Origin: Oxyruncus cristatus
Lineage: Eukaryota; Chordata; Aves; Passeriformes; Cotingidae
Length of the DNA: 64,000 nt
Assembly: GCA_013399855.1 (NCBI GenBank)
Contig: VXAY01005172.1
Coordinates: forward strand, 556,253 to 620,252
Direction of reading: 5' to 3'
Shown here in pieces: positions 41,426 to 55,060 of this stretch. A program made the translations under genes and the position numbers. The notes beneath the pieces are model-generated. The model saw only the letters and a list, made by a program, of their open reading frames with translations. It had not been told where the DNA came from and ran no database searches. Numbering within the stretch: position 1 is the stretch's first letter; each line of letters opens with the position of its first letter.

Positions 41426-41895
41426 ATGGGACAGTGGAAACTGGATGCATGTGCTCCTCAGCTGTCCAACAGTCTGACAGCAACACACTGGACACCTTCC
41501 CCATCCCTTTGCCAGGCACCTGACCCAGTGCTGGTGGTTAATTCGAGCTGCAGTGACTTTTCCTCTTGCTCTTTTCATGTACAAGGCTGTGGATTGGGGT
41601 TGATAAGCTGTTTTGTGAAGCGTCAAAAGAAGAGGGTTAAATAGTTTTACTCTGGATTGTGCAATGGGAGGGTGTCATTTATGCACAGCAGTTTATCTGG
41701 GGGGGGCAACAGAGATTAACTGTGCCAAAGTGCAGCACAGGAGCTTACTGTTGATTAACTGAAATAAATTACAAATGTCAGCGTCAGTTAAAATGGGCCA
41801 TTCTCAAGGAAAAAAAAAAAGCTCACTGAGCCATTTTCACTCGATTAATTTTATCGATTTTTAAGAGTAGTTATAATTAAATCACTATGTTGTTT
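41426..41895. other. Non-coding stretch
   Basis: The first ~120 bp may be further diverged CR1. The region 41650-41810 is TAAT/ATTA-rich and looks conserved, but this is not testable here. Confidence 0.4.
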
Positions 41896-41957
41896 TTTAT
41901 TTATTTATTTATTTATTTGTTTGTTTGTTTGTTTGTTTATTTATTTATTTATATTTT
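41896..41957. repeat. (TTTA)n(TTTG)n(TTTA)n microsatellite
   Basis: About fifteen tetranucleotide units lie in three blocks, TTTA then TTTG then TTTA. Confidence 0.95.
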
Positions 41958-42354
41958 TAAATTTTGTTTCAGTCAGATCTGCTGAGAGCTTCCCAGTGGT
42001 AGGATTGCTCGGAGGAAAATTGGATCCTTGCTGAAACAAATGCCGTCCAAGATATCTGACAAGTGAGTGTGGAGGCTAAATGTATTGAAAATAGGAAAGA
42101 TTCTTGGTTAAAGTCTTCGTGGTAATGTTTTTTGACATTTTGGGTGGAGAGGGAGAAAATTGCTCAAGCAGCTTCTGCGGTTCTGTCGGAGGGGGTCTGT
42201 CAAGCTCATTACTTGCACTGCTTTTTTATGACACAAGATGTCCCTCCAAGTCCACTTAAGGCAAAACCTTCCATTTGTTTCTACCTTAAAAGGATGTTTT
42301 GGCTTTGTCTCAGACTTCCCTATTCATAGGTGCTGTATTTCACTTACCCAAAGA
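41958..42354. other. Non-coding stretch with a weak splice-site pair
   Basis: TTTTGTTTCAG (to 41970) and GTGAGTGT (from about 42062) on the plus strand could bound a ~90-nt exon. All three frames contain stops, so it would be non-coding if real. Confidence 0.2.
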
Positions 42355-42421
42355 CATATATTTTTATATATATATATATGCATACATATATGCACACATT
42401 TATATATATATACATATGTAA
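42355..42421. repeat. AT-rich (TA)n / (CATA)n tract
   Basis: Alternating TA and CATA/CACA units run through about 65 bp. Confidence 0.85.
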
Positions 42422-45400
42422 ATGTACCACTTCTTTTAGCAGAAGTCTGTAACAAATTAAGTCTATGAATCCAAACAGGCTCTCCTGAATTAACATATCA
42501 TAACAAGTACGTAACAGAACAGTTTGAAATTAATGCTCTGAAAACTGTGCACACTTTCTTATTCAAGGAGAAAAAAAAAACAAACAACCCCCCAAAAACA
42601 TCTACTGTGAGCCTTCTCCAGAGAAATTTTTATGTAATTTTGCTTGAGTATTTTGTTCTCTTTACATCAGATCCTGCAAGAAAGAGGGTCTTGTTTGGCA
42701 AATTACTTGTTTTTTCTTTCCTTTTTCCTTGACAAAGAATCTCAATTAGTTTAGTCAGCAAGGCCAACTGATACAATTTTGTGATCTGTTTAGTATTTTT
42801 AAACAGTAATTGAATGAACAAGCATTAAAACTGGATGTTGCATCCAAGTTCAGATATGCATTGGTACTCTCAGTAGCAAATTGCAACTGGTTTTGTTTCT
42901 GAGTGTCTAAGGGGATGACTCAGTATTGGCAGTGAGGAAAGCCAAATGATCTAATTTGGGTATGGGGATTTCTGTTTGAATGGAAAGCACTCCTACCTCA
43001 CCAGAAGGGAATTATTGTAAAAATCAACCCTTTTGTCCTACTCTAGGTAACTAAATCATCTCACAGTGACCTGCTCTGGCACTCTAAAATCTGTGTGCGT
43101 CATAGTCCTGATCTCTTTAACTGCAGCAAACATGCAGGGCAGCATTACAATATTAATCATTAACTCAGCTCATTTAGAGCTTGCTAATGTTACTGCTACA
43201 TAATCTTGTGGTGGCTTATAAAGCCATTAAAATGTATATTTGCATGGACAGTATTTTAAAAATGTCTGGCAGCAGTTGCTAGATTTCTCTTTTAATGTAA
43301 AGGATTTTCAAACCTATCTCAGACTGGATTAATCATTCTGAGTGTGTTATCTTTCACCTTCTGCTGTGGCACATTCTGCTCTGGTTCTGCTAATGCCTTG
43401 TAGTATAATTTAAAATAATTTCATAGCGTGGTGAAAGCAACTGTTTAAATACTGATGGTGCTTTGCTGCCGTATATTTACTTTAGGAATTGTCCTTGTAT
43501 GTTTGCTGAGTGTCATGGAAACTTTTGAAACTGATGTTCTTCACAGTCACATGGATCACTGTGTGTCATAGACGTGTTTCTGTCTCTGCCTTCTGCTGAT
43601 GGTGATGTTTGATGGTTTAGCTAATCAGTCATTATTGTATTTGCTTCTAGAAAAATCTCAATCCTTTAAAAGGTACTGTTTGTAACCTATGTGCAGCTTT
43701 TTGTCTGCTTCTGTTTTGTATCACTGGGATATTTCTGACTTTCACTGAGTCATTTTTTAATCCAAGTGCTTCTGGAATCATCTCTGCAAACGAGTGCATA
43801 TTTAGATGAAACATCAGGTGAAATGGCAAGAAGCTGTCATGGTAAACCTTGTGTAAATGTTTAAGAGAGATTACATTTTAGAAACTAGTCTCTCTATGCC
43901 TCAACATTAACTAGAACTGTTATCACTTCAGCTTCTAGTATCAGGTAAGATATATGAGATAGGTTTTGCGTGGTATTTTTTTCTAATAATTTTATCAGTA
44001 GAAACATTTGGATGTGAAACACCTTTTAAGCCTTTAAAATAATAGATTTCCCATTAAGCACCAGGGAAATGTCACCCCTTCAGCTGCTAGTGGAGGCAGC
44101 TGTGAAGGAAGACTGAGTTATGTCAGAGGACTTTGTTTGGGGATACCTGTTGAAAGTCAGCAAGGAGACTAAAAAAAACCCATAAACCAATAAAACTTCA
44201 TTAGTGCTTCTAAAAACAATAGGTAAGGCATTACTTTTAAAATGTTTTATTGTTGCAGTGACTTCTTCAGCCAGCTCTGGACCGGATATTGTGCTAACAG
44301 ACAGAAATGAGCTCAGCACTGATCTATAAATTAGCAGTTGCCTAGTGACTCATGGTCTTGGCTCACTCGCTTCATGCAAACAAAAAATAGCACTATGCAG
44401 TAATGGATATATGCCAATTTTTTGTTAGGGTCACTGTCCCAGAGCTGACAGCAATTTTTGACATAAATTTTGACAGGGAGAGTAACTTGAAAATGGAAAA
44501 TGTCAGTGAAAACAGGGAATTGTTCAGAAACCATCAGCTAGGTACCTACAGAGGAATATTACTGTAAAAACACCGCAAGGTAAAAAAAGCACACACGCAC
44601 ACAAATTACTGACAGAAATATATGAAAATAAGCAGTGTGGAATAAAATAGCGTTTGCAGAGCACATAACTGGGTTAGTAGTTGGTTTAAAAGCAGATCTC
44701 AAAATGGGAAAAATAATTTTAATTATTATTGACCAATTTAATGAAACTGTCTAATAATTTTATTTGGCATCTAAATGGTAGCACAGGTCTCTTCCAGTTA
44801 CATCTCCGAATGGCACAGGCTTGTTGAGTAGTAAGAAATGAAGTTACACTGACAAAATTATTTCAGTCACCTAATTAAATGGTGACAGTCCAGCAATATG
44901 CACTTCCACGCAGCTAAATGCAATCTGACACCTGCAGCTACACAAAGAAAAAAATCCACCTTGAAATGCTTTGGCTCAGGAAAGGGATATAGGGTCGTCC
45001 CTAGCAAACTGCTTCAGTCTGAGCTCCTACTGCAGTGCTTTACTTAAATTAACCATTGTGATCTATGGGTTTATCAAGTTGATGAAGACAGAGAAAAGGT
45101 AAAAGAAGGGATTTTTCTTTGGCACGCAGCACTTGTAAAACAGCTCCTGTAACGGTGTGTTCATTTAACACACCTGAGACCCAGAAAATAGGGCCACAAA
45201 TTTAGCTATGAACTGGAAATCAAACCTGATGATGTGCTGATAACAGATCCTCAGTGATGAAGGCTGAGGCTGAACTGAGTAGGAGCAGGGAAAATTACAG
45301 CTGATAGCACAGGGCTCTTGTACATGACAGAGAAATGTGCAACAATATCCAGCCACTGATGTTTGAAGTTGATCAATGTACTGTGACAGGTATGTAAAGT

Positions 45401-45934
45401 ATTGTGAGCATCAATGAGGGTAGTATTGTGTCAATGGTGAATCCTTCTGTACCACTTATTTCAGTGGGATCTGATCTTAGAAATCAGCACTTGTGAACTT
45501 TCAACCTGATATTTTCATAGAAAGGCTTGACATGGACAGTTGCAAGGTATTCCTTTTTATTAATTTAAACTTTATCCTTGCAATCATTAATGTCAATAAT
45601 CTGTCAGTAATATCCAACCCAATAAACTCTTTGAAGTTTACAATCTATATTTTTCAAAGCCTATGGGTGGCAGAGTTAATTTCTCCAAGAGGGAGGATCA
45701 AAACTTTCCATGCTTTCCAAAGAGTATCTGCAGATACAGGAATGTGAGTGTGCTTCTCTTCTTGGTAGTGAATATTTCCAATTTTCATAAGAGAACAAAC
45801 TCTGTTGTTTGAAAAACTTCACCTTTTTCTCTCTCCATCCTTTTTGTCTTTCTTTTCGTCGAAGGTTTGAACAAGCTTCATTGAAACGAAAGTGAATCTT
45901 CCATGGGACATGGTGTCATTACAGGATCATGAAT
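42422..45934. other. Long non-coding stretch
   Basis: No gene or repeat family is recognised. Around 43120-43260 the sequence is ATTA-rich (TATTAATCATTAACTCAGC) and may be regulatory, but this is only an impression. Confidence 0.4.
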
Positions 45935-46090
45935 CATAGAAACAGAGTGGTTTGGGTTTGGAAAGAACCTTAAGGCTCATCTCGTTCCAACCCCTGCCAT
46001 GGGCAGGGACACCTTCCACTGGACCAGGTTGTTCCAAGGCCAGTTGAACCTGGCTTTGAACACTTCCAGGGATGGGGCCTCCACAACAAA
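45935..46090 (-). mobile_element. CR1 LINE 3' tail
   Basis: In minus orientation it carries complement of CATCCCTGGAAGTGTTCAAAG, GGAACAACCTGGTCCAGTGG and CCATGGCAGG. It ends in an octamer-like TTTCTATGATTCATGATC. Confidence 0.9.
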
Positions 46091-48380
46091 GTCACAAAGG
46101 CTTTAATTTTGGCTCTAATCTGTGGTTTTGTGTGTACTCCCATAACTGCACTGAATCCCTTGGAATGATGCTATTTTGTATCTGCTGAAGGCCACAGCTG
46201 TTTTATGGTCATGTTCTTCCCTGCTATTGACTTTATCTATATGCAGGACATGAAACCCAAGTGTCAGAGTTGGTGTGGAAGAATAATTTCAGTCTTATGA
46301 GGCTTCCTTAAGAACCGTCTTTTCCTGGAGCCTGGATAAACTGAGGTCAAGACCACCAGTTACAGAGTGGTAGGGAGAAGCAAACAAAAGTATTCACGAG
46401 TTCTTGAGCACATCCCGCAGTCACACTGCAATGGCAGCTACCAGGGGTCTCTAGGAAATGTGAACCTCAAAAAGGTAGCATTGGAATATTTTGTCTACCA
46501 TTTGGGGCAAAAGAATCACACTTGAGAGCAACAATCAAACACAGTGAGGAATTTGCACCTGCTTTTCTTTTCTTGCATTCTTCCGTGGGGAATAGCACAT
46601 CTGTGCATCTCTGAGGCACTGGGGAAATTGAAAACCTGCCGGACTGGAACGAGTGCCCTCAGCTTTCCAGGATGAAATAATACCTTAATTGGTCTGTCTG
46701 CATAGATGCCAAGCCCTATCATCTCAGTCTGGCAGATATGATGAGAAAAGCATCCGAGATCTGGTGTCAGCAAACCTTCCTTGAGCTATTTGTATCTTTT
46801 AATGGAGAGAACTTCTAATGCAATTCACAGAACAAGAATACTTTAAGACACTGTTTTGGGTCTGTAATGGTATCCTACATAACCAGCTTAAGGAAATCTT
46901 ACAAAGAATATTTTTATTTCTCTTGTATTCCTTTTTTTTTTTTTCATTAACATTTTTTCCCTGCATCGCAGAAACAAGACCAGCAAGCACCTTGAAAAGT
47001 CACTTAGTTCACCCCTTTGCTCCAAGGCAGAACGGACTCTTTCAAACCCTCCCTGTGTACTGCTTCTGTAACTGTTTTAAATGCCACTGGTAGTGGAAAT
47101 TCCAAAACCAAAGACCAATGGCAAATTTTAATCCCAAAGAGCAGAGAAAGTCAGTGAATGCAAGAGAAAATAGTGGTATTCTCCATGACACTTTCATATT
47201 AAGCTACCTTTTGGATTTTCCTGTGGGAGAGCAAGAGCCTGGAAGTTTCAAAATCTCATCTGACTGTGTCAGGAACTTCCATCACATCTCTGAATTAATT
47301 GTGCAAGTTTATAGCCCTTGATATTACATCAGAAATACATTTCTTGTTCCAATTCCCGAACTGAAGGTTGATAGTAGGAAATTGAATGAGTAGGCTTTTG
47401 AGTTATTATTGTGATAGAGGAGAAGAAAACCCAATTTATATTTTGAACAGGTTAATATATCAAAAACCTCCAAAATATAAATAGTGAAAGCCTCCAAAAC
47501 ATAAAGCCATTTTTGAAATAATTCAACAGGAAATCATATTTAGCTGACACTAGGTTCCCACTGTAAAATAGTTATAACACAGTCTAAAGGACTTAAAATT
47601 ACTAAAATTATAAAATTAGTAGTCTAAGTTAATGTTGTGAATGACTAAGTTAATGAAACATCTAAAAGGCTGCTAAACAATTTTATCCTTTGGGGAAAGG
47701 AAAACTGAGAGATGACAGATTTGTATTACTATAAAACAGTCCTACTTTTCAAAGAAGGACTTAAGGCTTTGTGTTTGTGTTATAGTTAATTTAAAAGGAA
47801 GTGGAGAATTTCTGCCCGGTTCTGAGATCCACAATCGATGTATTTCCTTCAAAAAGCAAAAATATGACTTTAATTCCCCTTCTTGTATCACCATAGGTAA
47901 AAATGTTCTAGGGCAAAAGGATTATGTATGAGTTTCCGTGATGGAAGTGACAGTGCTCTGACAGGCTGAGATACTGATATTGCCCAGGCAAAGGAGAATT
48001 TCGAGGAGCCCAAGCGACTGAGTCCATCTGAAATGCAGAATGACTCTGTCAAGAGAGGTGTCAGGGCTGTGGAGCCCCTGAGCATCAAGAGTCCTGACAA
48101 GTGCCTTCAGTTGCTCTGGGAGAGGGACTATGATTTCAAAAGTGCAGCTGGAAGGCTGCACTCACATTTCTGGAAAATTCTTTTAGCAATATAATACACC
48201 AGTCTTTCTGAGCATAATATGAGAAGCAGACACTGGGGTTCAGGGCACTCTGTTGCTCCATTTTTGAAGTGAAGAAAGTGTCGTTCTCTGATGCTTCTGT
48301 TGTTGAAATAGATGTTGAAAACTTCACGCACACACCATTTCCAGACTTCATCTTACTAATTCTGTAATAATTTGTGAGAG
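46091..48380. other. Long non-coding stretch
   Basis: Overlapping minus-strand frames at 47.9-48.4 kb look dense, and a GTGAGTGC donor-like site lies at about 48168. No product is recognisable and no firm acceptor is seen, so no exon is called. Confidence 0.35.
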
Positions 48381-48382
48381 AA

Positions 48383-48656
48383 TAGAATAGAATCAAATCA
48401 ATAAGGTTGGAAAAGACCACGAAGGTCATCAAGTCCAACCTTCAACCAAACACCACCATGCCCACTAAAATATATGGTGTGAAGTGCCACGTCTGCTTGT
48501 TTTTTGAACACTTCTAGGGACAGTGACTCCACCACTTCCCTAGAGAGCCTATTCTAGTGCTTAACTACTCCTTCAGTGAAGAATTTTTTCCTAATACCCA
48601 ACTTGAAACTCCCTGGCACACCTTGAGGTCATTTCCCCTTGTCCTATCAGAAGTCA
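48383..48656 (-). mobile_element. CR1 LINE 3' fragment (another subfamily)
   Basis: In minus orientation, the end AGAATAGAATAGAATC is followed by GGTTGGAAAAGACCACGAAGG and TCATCAAGTCCAACC. The CCCTAGAGAGCC and GAATTTTTTCCTAATACCC blocks follow. It belongs to the subfamily with the long 'AAGTGCCACGTC' insert also seen at 63.4 kb. Confidence 0.88.
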
Positions 48657-48687
48657 CACCTGGACCTGGATCTCCTTCCTCTTTTAA

Positions 48688-48826
48688 ATAATAATAATAA
48701 AAAAAAGAACAGAAACGAAACACTACCACCACCACTACCAAAAAAAAAAAAACAAAACAAAAAAAAAACCCACAAAACCCCAAACCAACAAACAAAAGCA
48801 AAACAAAGCAAAAAAAAAGACCACAG
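48688..48826. repeat. A/C-rich simple sequence
   Basis: AATAAT, ACCACC and poly-A/AAAC tracts run through about 140 bp. The G/T-rich open frames on the other strand are artefacts of this composition. Confidence 0.9.
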
Positions 48827-51800
48827 AAAAAGCAAAATTCACACATAAGGGCCACACCGCCAGTTAACATTCATTCACAGAGTGGGATAAATCATGGGGG
48901 TGTGTCTCAGTAGAGAATTTCCAGTCAGTCCAACAAAGAGAATTTCTCCATTAGGAGAAGAAACACAAAGGCTGGCAGCATCGGATGCTTGGCTTCTTGC
49001 AGAAAAGAGGAAATGTGGCTCCCCAGGATGTTGGTTGTAACACAGCATCATGTTCTTGACCACATCTTGGGCCAGCTGTGATTCACATTATTTATTTCGC
49101 CAAACTGAACTCCTTATAAAGCCCCCTAGAGCAACAGTAACAAAGGCTGGTTTGCTATCGAGGGCACACACACGCGAGCAGAAAAAGTGCCTTCTGGGAT
49201 TATGAGGGAGAGCAGACATAATGAAGAGAGCTGATGAGACTTGTTTCCTGGTCGTGCTGCCCACAGACCAAATTAATTCCAACAGATGAGCAAAAGATGG
49301 AAAGATGTGCTAATTAGCAGCTTTTTTTTTTTTTCTTATTGAACCAGTTCTGTACTTCAAAATCTAATTAATTTTCTAGATAAGGCCTAGGCTGAAGTTT
49401 CTGTTTCTCCACTAAAAGAATTATGTGCCTGTATTTCCAGTGCTTGAAGACAACTACTTTGGATTGATGAATATTTACCTATATAGTCTTTACTTAGATA
49501 TTGAGGAATTATATATATACTTATATATACTTTCTAAATAAGGAGAGCACTCTTTCATTACAGCTCAGGGGAATTGCACAGCACAGTAGATTTCCTTAAA
49601 GACAGAGAAGGTAAAGAGAACACCAAGAGTTACAAATCATTAAGATCATTGTACCAGGGTGGTGGAAAACACTCATGGTTGTGAGACAATAAACTGCGGG
49701 AGAACAGAACAGGAGGAGTCTGGGAGGAACCACCGTAAGAGGAGAAAAGCCAAGAGAAATAGCTAAGATCTATTTGCTTTTCCTACAGTTTATATGTAGA
49801 CAGAAGAAAACAGAAGATGTAACAGAAAACAAGGATAGAAGGAAAAGAGAAATCTAGAGAAAACTATAAAAGAGAACTCAGCTAGTTAGATTCAATTGGC
49901 TATGAGTGTAAGATAGTCTCATGGGAAATATATGTAGGTAGTTGTTTGTATCACACCTCTGTACATTTTGGGGGAAAAGATAAGTATGATAAATAGTTGT
50001 GCTGGAAGAAATAGAGATACAACCCTCTGCTGTTTGCAGCCAACACACTGGATTTACTATGATGAAACATGTAATTTTAGAAATTCAATGCTATACTTGC
50101 AAGTAATTTCTTCCCAACTTTTAGGCTGCAGTTTTAAATCAATTAAGATGTTTGAAAACAACTAGGAAAACCATGAAGGAGGCTGATATGCTAGTTCAGG
50201 GCCAAACTTGAACAAAATTTTGCTTCAAGTCTGATTTCAGAAACACTCAGGTGTTTAAAGATAATGGGGTGCTGAGATATTCACTGACTCACGACACACC
50301 TCCACAGAGGAAGGGCATGGTACTGTACTGTAATGGTGGGAGCATGCAGTGAATAAACCTTTAAGGACTGCCCTAGCATGTTTGGAAGACAAGCTCTGAG
50401 CCTCAAGACCACAAAAGCAGAGGACAGAGGTGAATTAATTTGTTACTGTCACTTGTCTTTGGTATTGCTCAACCACAAAGGATGCTTTCAAAAGGCCATC
50501 CAACACCCCAGCAGTTTCTACAGTGTGACAGACCCAGGACTGTGCTGCCACAGAGGTAATAAAGACAAGCTCAGGCAGAAGTTTTTCCCTTCTGAAACTA
50601 GCTCACATTTCTAGGGACATGCTGAAAAAAATAGAGGAGAAAGAATGAGAAAGATGTTAAATTTGGCGATGATAATGAAACTCTGCATATTGAACTAGGA
50701 TCAAGTTAGACTCATTCTCTCTTGCCAGGGAAATTTGATTGCTTTTTTAATAGAATTATAAAATGTAATAGAAAGAGGGAATCCAAAATCTCCCTTGTAT
50801 TTGATGGAATGTGTATTTGAAACCTCTCAAAACTTAATTTAAGGGGATTTAGGTGGGAGAATTGCCACTGGCAGAGTGGTAATACCCGTATGAGATCTTA
50901 TAATAAAACCAGCCATTGATCAAGTGAAGTCTTCAGTTTTCCAATAAAACAAAGACATCTCAGATGTTTTTACAGATGTTACTGATGGTATAATACAGTG
51001 ATGCCTCAATCAAATCAGTTAGAGACAGCACAGGAGCACACAGACAAATGCTGCTTCTGCTGCAGGGGAAGGAATGGCCATCCTGACTTTGCTACTCAGA
51101 TGCACCAAATACAGTCCACACTTTCTTTATCTCTTCCACTTAAAATCATGGCAAAATTAATTTGCCTGAATGACATGTATGCCTGAGGATTATTTATGAG
51201 ATTATGGTGTGAGAGACAAATCAGAAACTGGGCATGTGTGGATGGGGAGGCAGAAAACAGTGTGCAACATGCTCCTGAATTCTGGTTCAGTGGTTAAAAC
51301 ATTAGCTGCTCGCTGACTGCAGTGAGGTTTGGCCCTGGCAATACTCTTGGCAAAACCAATTTCTTCTTTCTGTGTGTTGCTAATGCCTTTAGACTTTCAG
51401 TCACCAGAGGAGATATCAGGTCCAAGTTGGGTGGGAGCCCAGGCAGAAAGCAACAACTTCTTTTAGCTACAGCCCACACACTGTTTTTTTCTCTGGAGTT
51501 TTGGGGTTGCAGTTGGATTCAAAAGATGTCATGTGGGTTAGATCCTGTTGCCCCTCTGCCTGGTGTTTCACTAGAAGAGGAGATGGGCCTGACTCCTGTT
51601 AAGGTAGTTATAACAAACCCAGGCAGCCTCTCCAGCTGTTGGGATGTGCCTGCAAAGCTGCAAACACTGTTCCCTAGCCTCTCACACAGGACTGAAGTAC
51701 CACTAGACAGAATCAGTGAGAGCTGATCACACCCTTGTGTGCAAAAGAAGTTCTGTCACGCACCATGTCATCAGAGAAGGATGAATGCAGCAGGGTTCAA

Positions 51801-51924
51801 TTTAGCAGACATGGAGCTGCTTCCTCCGTGCCCAAGTCTGGGGCTCATGTGATGTGTATCCTCGTTTGCTGGACGAGGATGTGTGTGATGGTCTCTCTAC
51901 ACTGTGTGCAGTCCAGCCATGTGT
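48827..51924. other. Long non-coding stretch
   Basis: No gene is recognised. Open frames at 51.3-51.7 kb (up to 134 codons) match nothing known to me. Confidence 0.4.
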
Positions 51925-52495
51925 GGCAGCAGGACCAGGGCGGTGACTGTTCCCCTGTGCTGGGCACTGGTGAGGCTGCACCTCGAATCCTGGCATCAGT
52001 TTTGGGCCCTTCATGACGAGAAAGACACTGAGGGGCTGGAGCGAGTCCAGAGAAGGGAACAGAGCTGGGGAAGGGTCTGAGCACAAGTCTGATGAGGAGC
52101 AGCTGAGGGATCTGGGAAGGCTCAGCCTGGAGAATAGGATGCCCAGGGGGGACCTTCTGGCTCTCTCTGTCCTGACAGGCAGGTGGAGCCAGGTGGGGGT
52201 CAGGCTTTCCTACCAGGCAAGAAGTGACCAGGATGAGAGGAAATGGTCTCAGGTTGTGCCAGGAGAGGATTAGATTGGATATTAAGAAAATGTTCTCCAT
52301 GGAAAGGGTTGTCAAGCACTGGCACAGGCTGCCCAGGGCAGTGGCAAGGTCATCATCCCTGGCAGGATTTAAAAGACATGTAGATGTGGCACTTGGGGAC
52401 ATCATTTAGTGGTGGACTTGGCAGTGCTGGGTTGGTGGTTGGACTCAATGTTCTTGAAGGGCTTTTCCAACTTAAACGATTCTATGACTCCATGT
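51925..52495 (+). mobile_element. CR1 LINE, ~570-bp 3' copy
   Basis: This is the most complete CR1 in the interior. It has ORF2 C-terminal coding remains (TGACTGTTCCCCTGTGCTGG, ATCAGTTTTGGGCCC, GGAGCGAGTCCAGAGAAGGG), then the 3' UTR with GGATTAGATTGGATATTAAG and TTTTCCAACTTAAACGATTC. It ends in ATTCTATGACTCCATG. ORF2 is broken. Confidence 0.95.
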
Positions 52496-52779
52496 ATTTC
52501 CATTGCTGGAACACCAGGGTCTGAGACAGGCTCCCTAAAGAGCAGTCTCTCCAAAACCAGAGGACACAAAAGGCTGAAACATCTATCACAGCAGAATGCT
52601 GGAGCACAGATTTAGTGCCGTGAGAAGAATCAGCAAGCTGGGCATGAGGGAGGGCAGTGGGGGGGAGACTCAGTGAGCTGCAGGGCAAAAGAGTGGGAAA
52701 TGATGGCTGAAAAGAGGAGGCAGAGGGGACAATGATGTTCAATGGATGGATCCTCTCAGTTCAGGCGGGACACGTGCTG
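52496..52779. other. Non-coding stretch
   Basis: Nothing recognised. Confidence 0.4.
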
Positions 52780-53720
52780 CATCTGTGCTGCTCGTCATAT
52801 TCATAAAGGATGTGGCAAATGGAGAGCAGCCATGCGGCAAGTATTAAAAATTATGTGGAATTAGGCTAGTGAAAACAAAAGCTGTCTGCAAGGAGATGCA
52901 AAAGGGACCTCATAAAATTTGAGCAACCGGATCGTGTAACAGTAGCTGAAACTCCGCACTGATAACCGCAAACTGCTGCGCACGAGGAGGAACAGCCGTG
53001 AGCAGATATGCACCACTGAGCTTCAAATTAACTATCACATCTCAGGAAAAATGATCTCAGACTCATTTTGTCATAATGCAATAAAAATATCAGTTCCATG
53101 TTTGGGAGCAATGAAAAGAGAAAAAAAAAAAACCAAACCAAAAAAGCCAAAAACGTGACAAAAAAGTTAGAAACGGCTACAGAATGAGACAAAAACCCCA
53201 TCACACTGCAAAAGCAAATCCCCAGTGCACCCACACCTTACGTCATACAAGCAGTCTGACCTCTTCCAAGTTCCTCCTTGGCAAGTTTTGTGGTTTTTTT
53301 TTTTTTTAATATAGCTAGATAATGCTCAGGAAAGAGTACTGAGCATGACTTGCAGTATGGAATAATTTCCATATGAGGAGAGGCTAAACAGAAGTGCTCC
53401 CCTTGGAAAGCAGATGACTAAATCACTGAGGTATATCAAATATATAAAATATACCCCACAAGTGGCGTTAAGATGTAAATAGGGAACAATAGCCATTATT
53501 TCTTGCTATACAAGCACATCATGAAATTGTTGGGCAGGTCCAGAACAAAGAAAAGGAAGCATTTCTTCAAGCAGCCTATAATTACATTGTGGAACTCGCT
53601 GCTACAGGATACCATGAAAGTTGAAAGCATAAATGAATTAAAAATGTGATTAGGCAAATTTATGGATATACTTCCATCAAAGGCTGTTAAACAGAAGGAT
53701 GTGCTTTCAATGTCTGACTC
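52780..53720 (+). mobile_element. Ancient CR1/L3-type LINE remnant
   Basis: Highly diverged sequence keeps the order of an old amniote CR1: GCAAATGGAGAGCAGCC, an AACTATCACATCTCAGGAAA block, GAGGAGAGGCTAAACAGAA, AAGGAAGCATTTCTTCAAGC, TTGTGGAACTCGCTGCTAC and ATTAGGCAAATTTATGG. It is interrupted by an A-rich tract (53119) and a T run (53292). It is much older than the other CR1 copies. Confidence 0.6.
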
Positions 53721-54904
53721 GGGAAATCTTTCAGTAAAGATTGCAGGAAATCTGCAAGAATATACTGAGGAAGGAGGGCAGAGGATTTTCAGTCCTTGTA
53801 AAAGAGAGTATTTTTGCTCCTGATTGCCCTGTGAGCACTTTCTCTAAATAGCTGCAACTGGATCTTCTCAGAGACAGGATCCTGAACAATCCTTCGGCTT
53901 GTCTCATTACGCCTCTTTGTAATTCTTACTTTATTTCCTCTTTTCCCTATATCTGTCTTCAGCTTTTATAACCGAATCATTGGGTTAACTAAGGCTCACA
54001 GTAGCGCAGCTGCTGGCTGACCAGGCTTCACAACCCCTTTTGGCTCCTGGGAGTGTTAGACAGTTTATTTGTGTCTTGCCTTGAAGCTCAGCACCTGGGA
54101 AAAGCCAGGAGGGTTTTTAATTAGCTCTTGGGTATGTGACCTATGGAATTCATTTTCCTTGGTGCATCTTGGAAAGGCTTTTGAAGACACTGCTAGGCAA
54201 GTGTGGGCAGCTGCCTGAGACACACCACGGACTAAGGGTACAATTCTGATTACCGGAGATGACTGTGGTAGGGCACAGGGACAATAGTTAGTGAGATGAG
54301 CTAGACTGAAAAAATCTATATCGGAGCTACTCTCCATGAATGAACTTCCATTATCTAAAAAAGCAATTCAAGGCACAATTAAAACAAAGTGTAAATGATC
54401 CAGCTTTGGAACAGGATGCAAACACCAATTGTGGGGGGAAAAAGAGCAGCTAGGAAATGGAATCTGGAAATTAGTTTTAAAAAATGACCTCTCTCTTGTA
54501 AACCAATACTTCTGGAGATTGCTTTGCCCTTCCTCCTCCCTATATTCTTATTCTCAATGGGAGGTAGAAATGTAAGTAGGTACCTAGAAAAACAAAGTTT
54601 AAGTGAACATCAGCAGGAAAATGAAATGACAGTGGCATGATGAAAAAGAAACAGGGATGGTCAATTTGATCTACATACGCAGAGGCATTATGCCATGAAG
54701 TCTCTTTTAATTTAACCATAGTAAAAGCACAGCTCTGACACTGCAGCTAGTTTCAGAAAACTGTTATGAATAAAACCTGAACAAATTGCACAAAGTTTAA
54801 AACCTGCAGCAAAATGAAAATAGAGAGTGACTTTTGTGAAGCTATGAATACATCAGAAAAGAAAACACCAGAGAGGGGGAAAAGTTGTATAAGCTAAAGT
54901 ACAC
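53721..54904. other. Non-coding stretch
   Basis: Nothing recognised. Confidence 0.4.
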
Positions 54905-55060
54905 TATTGGCACAAGAACAAATGGCTGTAAACTGGACGTGAATAAATTTAAGCTGGAAATTAGAAGAATTTGTCTAGCCTGAGAGGAGTGAGTTTTTGG
55001 AACAGCTTTTCGGTAGAAACAAGAGGGACAGAACACTCCACCTCATTTTAAGATGACAGT
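54905..55060 (+). mobile_element. Ancient CR1/L3-type LINE remnant
   Basis: AATTTAAGCTGGAAATTAGAAG, then TGAGAGGAGTGAGTTTTTGGAACAGC-like sequence, matches the 3' region of old amniote CR1 elements (the 'ctggaaattagaag...ctggaacagcc' block). Its orientation is the same as the copy at 52.8-53.7 kb. Confidence 0.55.

Noticed and set aside
41971..42062. Plus-strand acceptor/donor pair bounding 92 nt
   Set aside because: All three frames have stops, and the acceptor's T-rich tract is simply the end of the TTTA microsatellite.
48166..48438. Dense minus-strand frames with a GTGAGTGC donor
   Set aside because: No convincing acceptor and no recognisable protein; frames change within the segment.
48639..48870. 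Lysine/asparagine-rich and phenylalanine/valine-rich frames
   Set aside because: Low-complexity A/C-rich simple repeat produces them.
51845..52405. 186-codon minus-strand frame
   Set aside because: It is antisense to a CR1 copy, whose sense strand explains the sequence.
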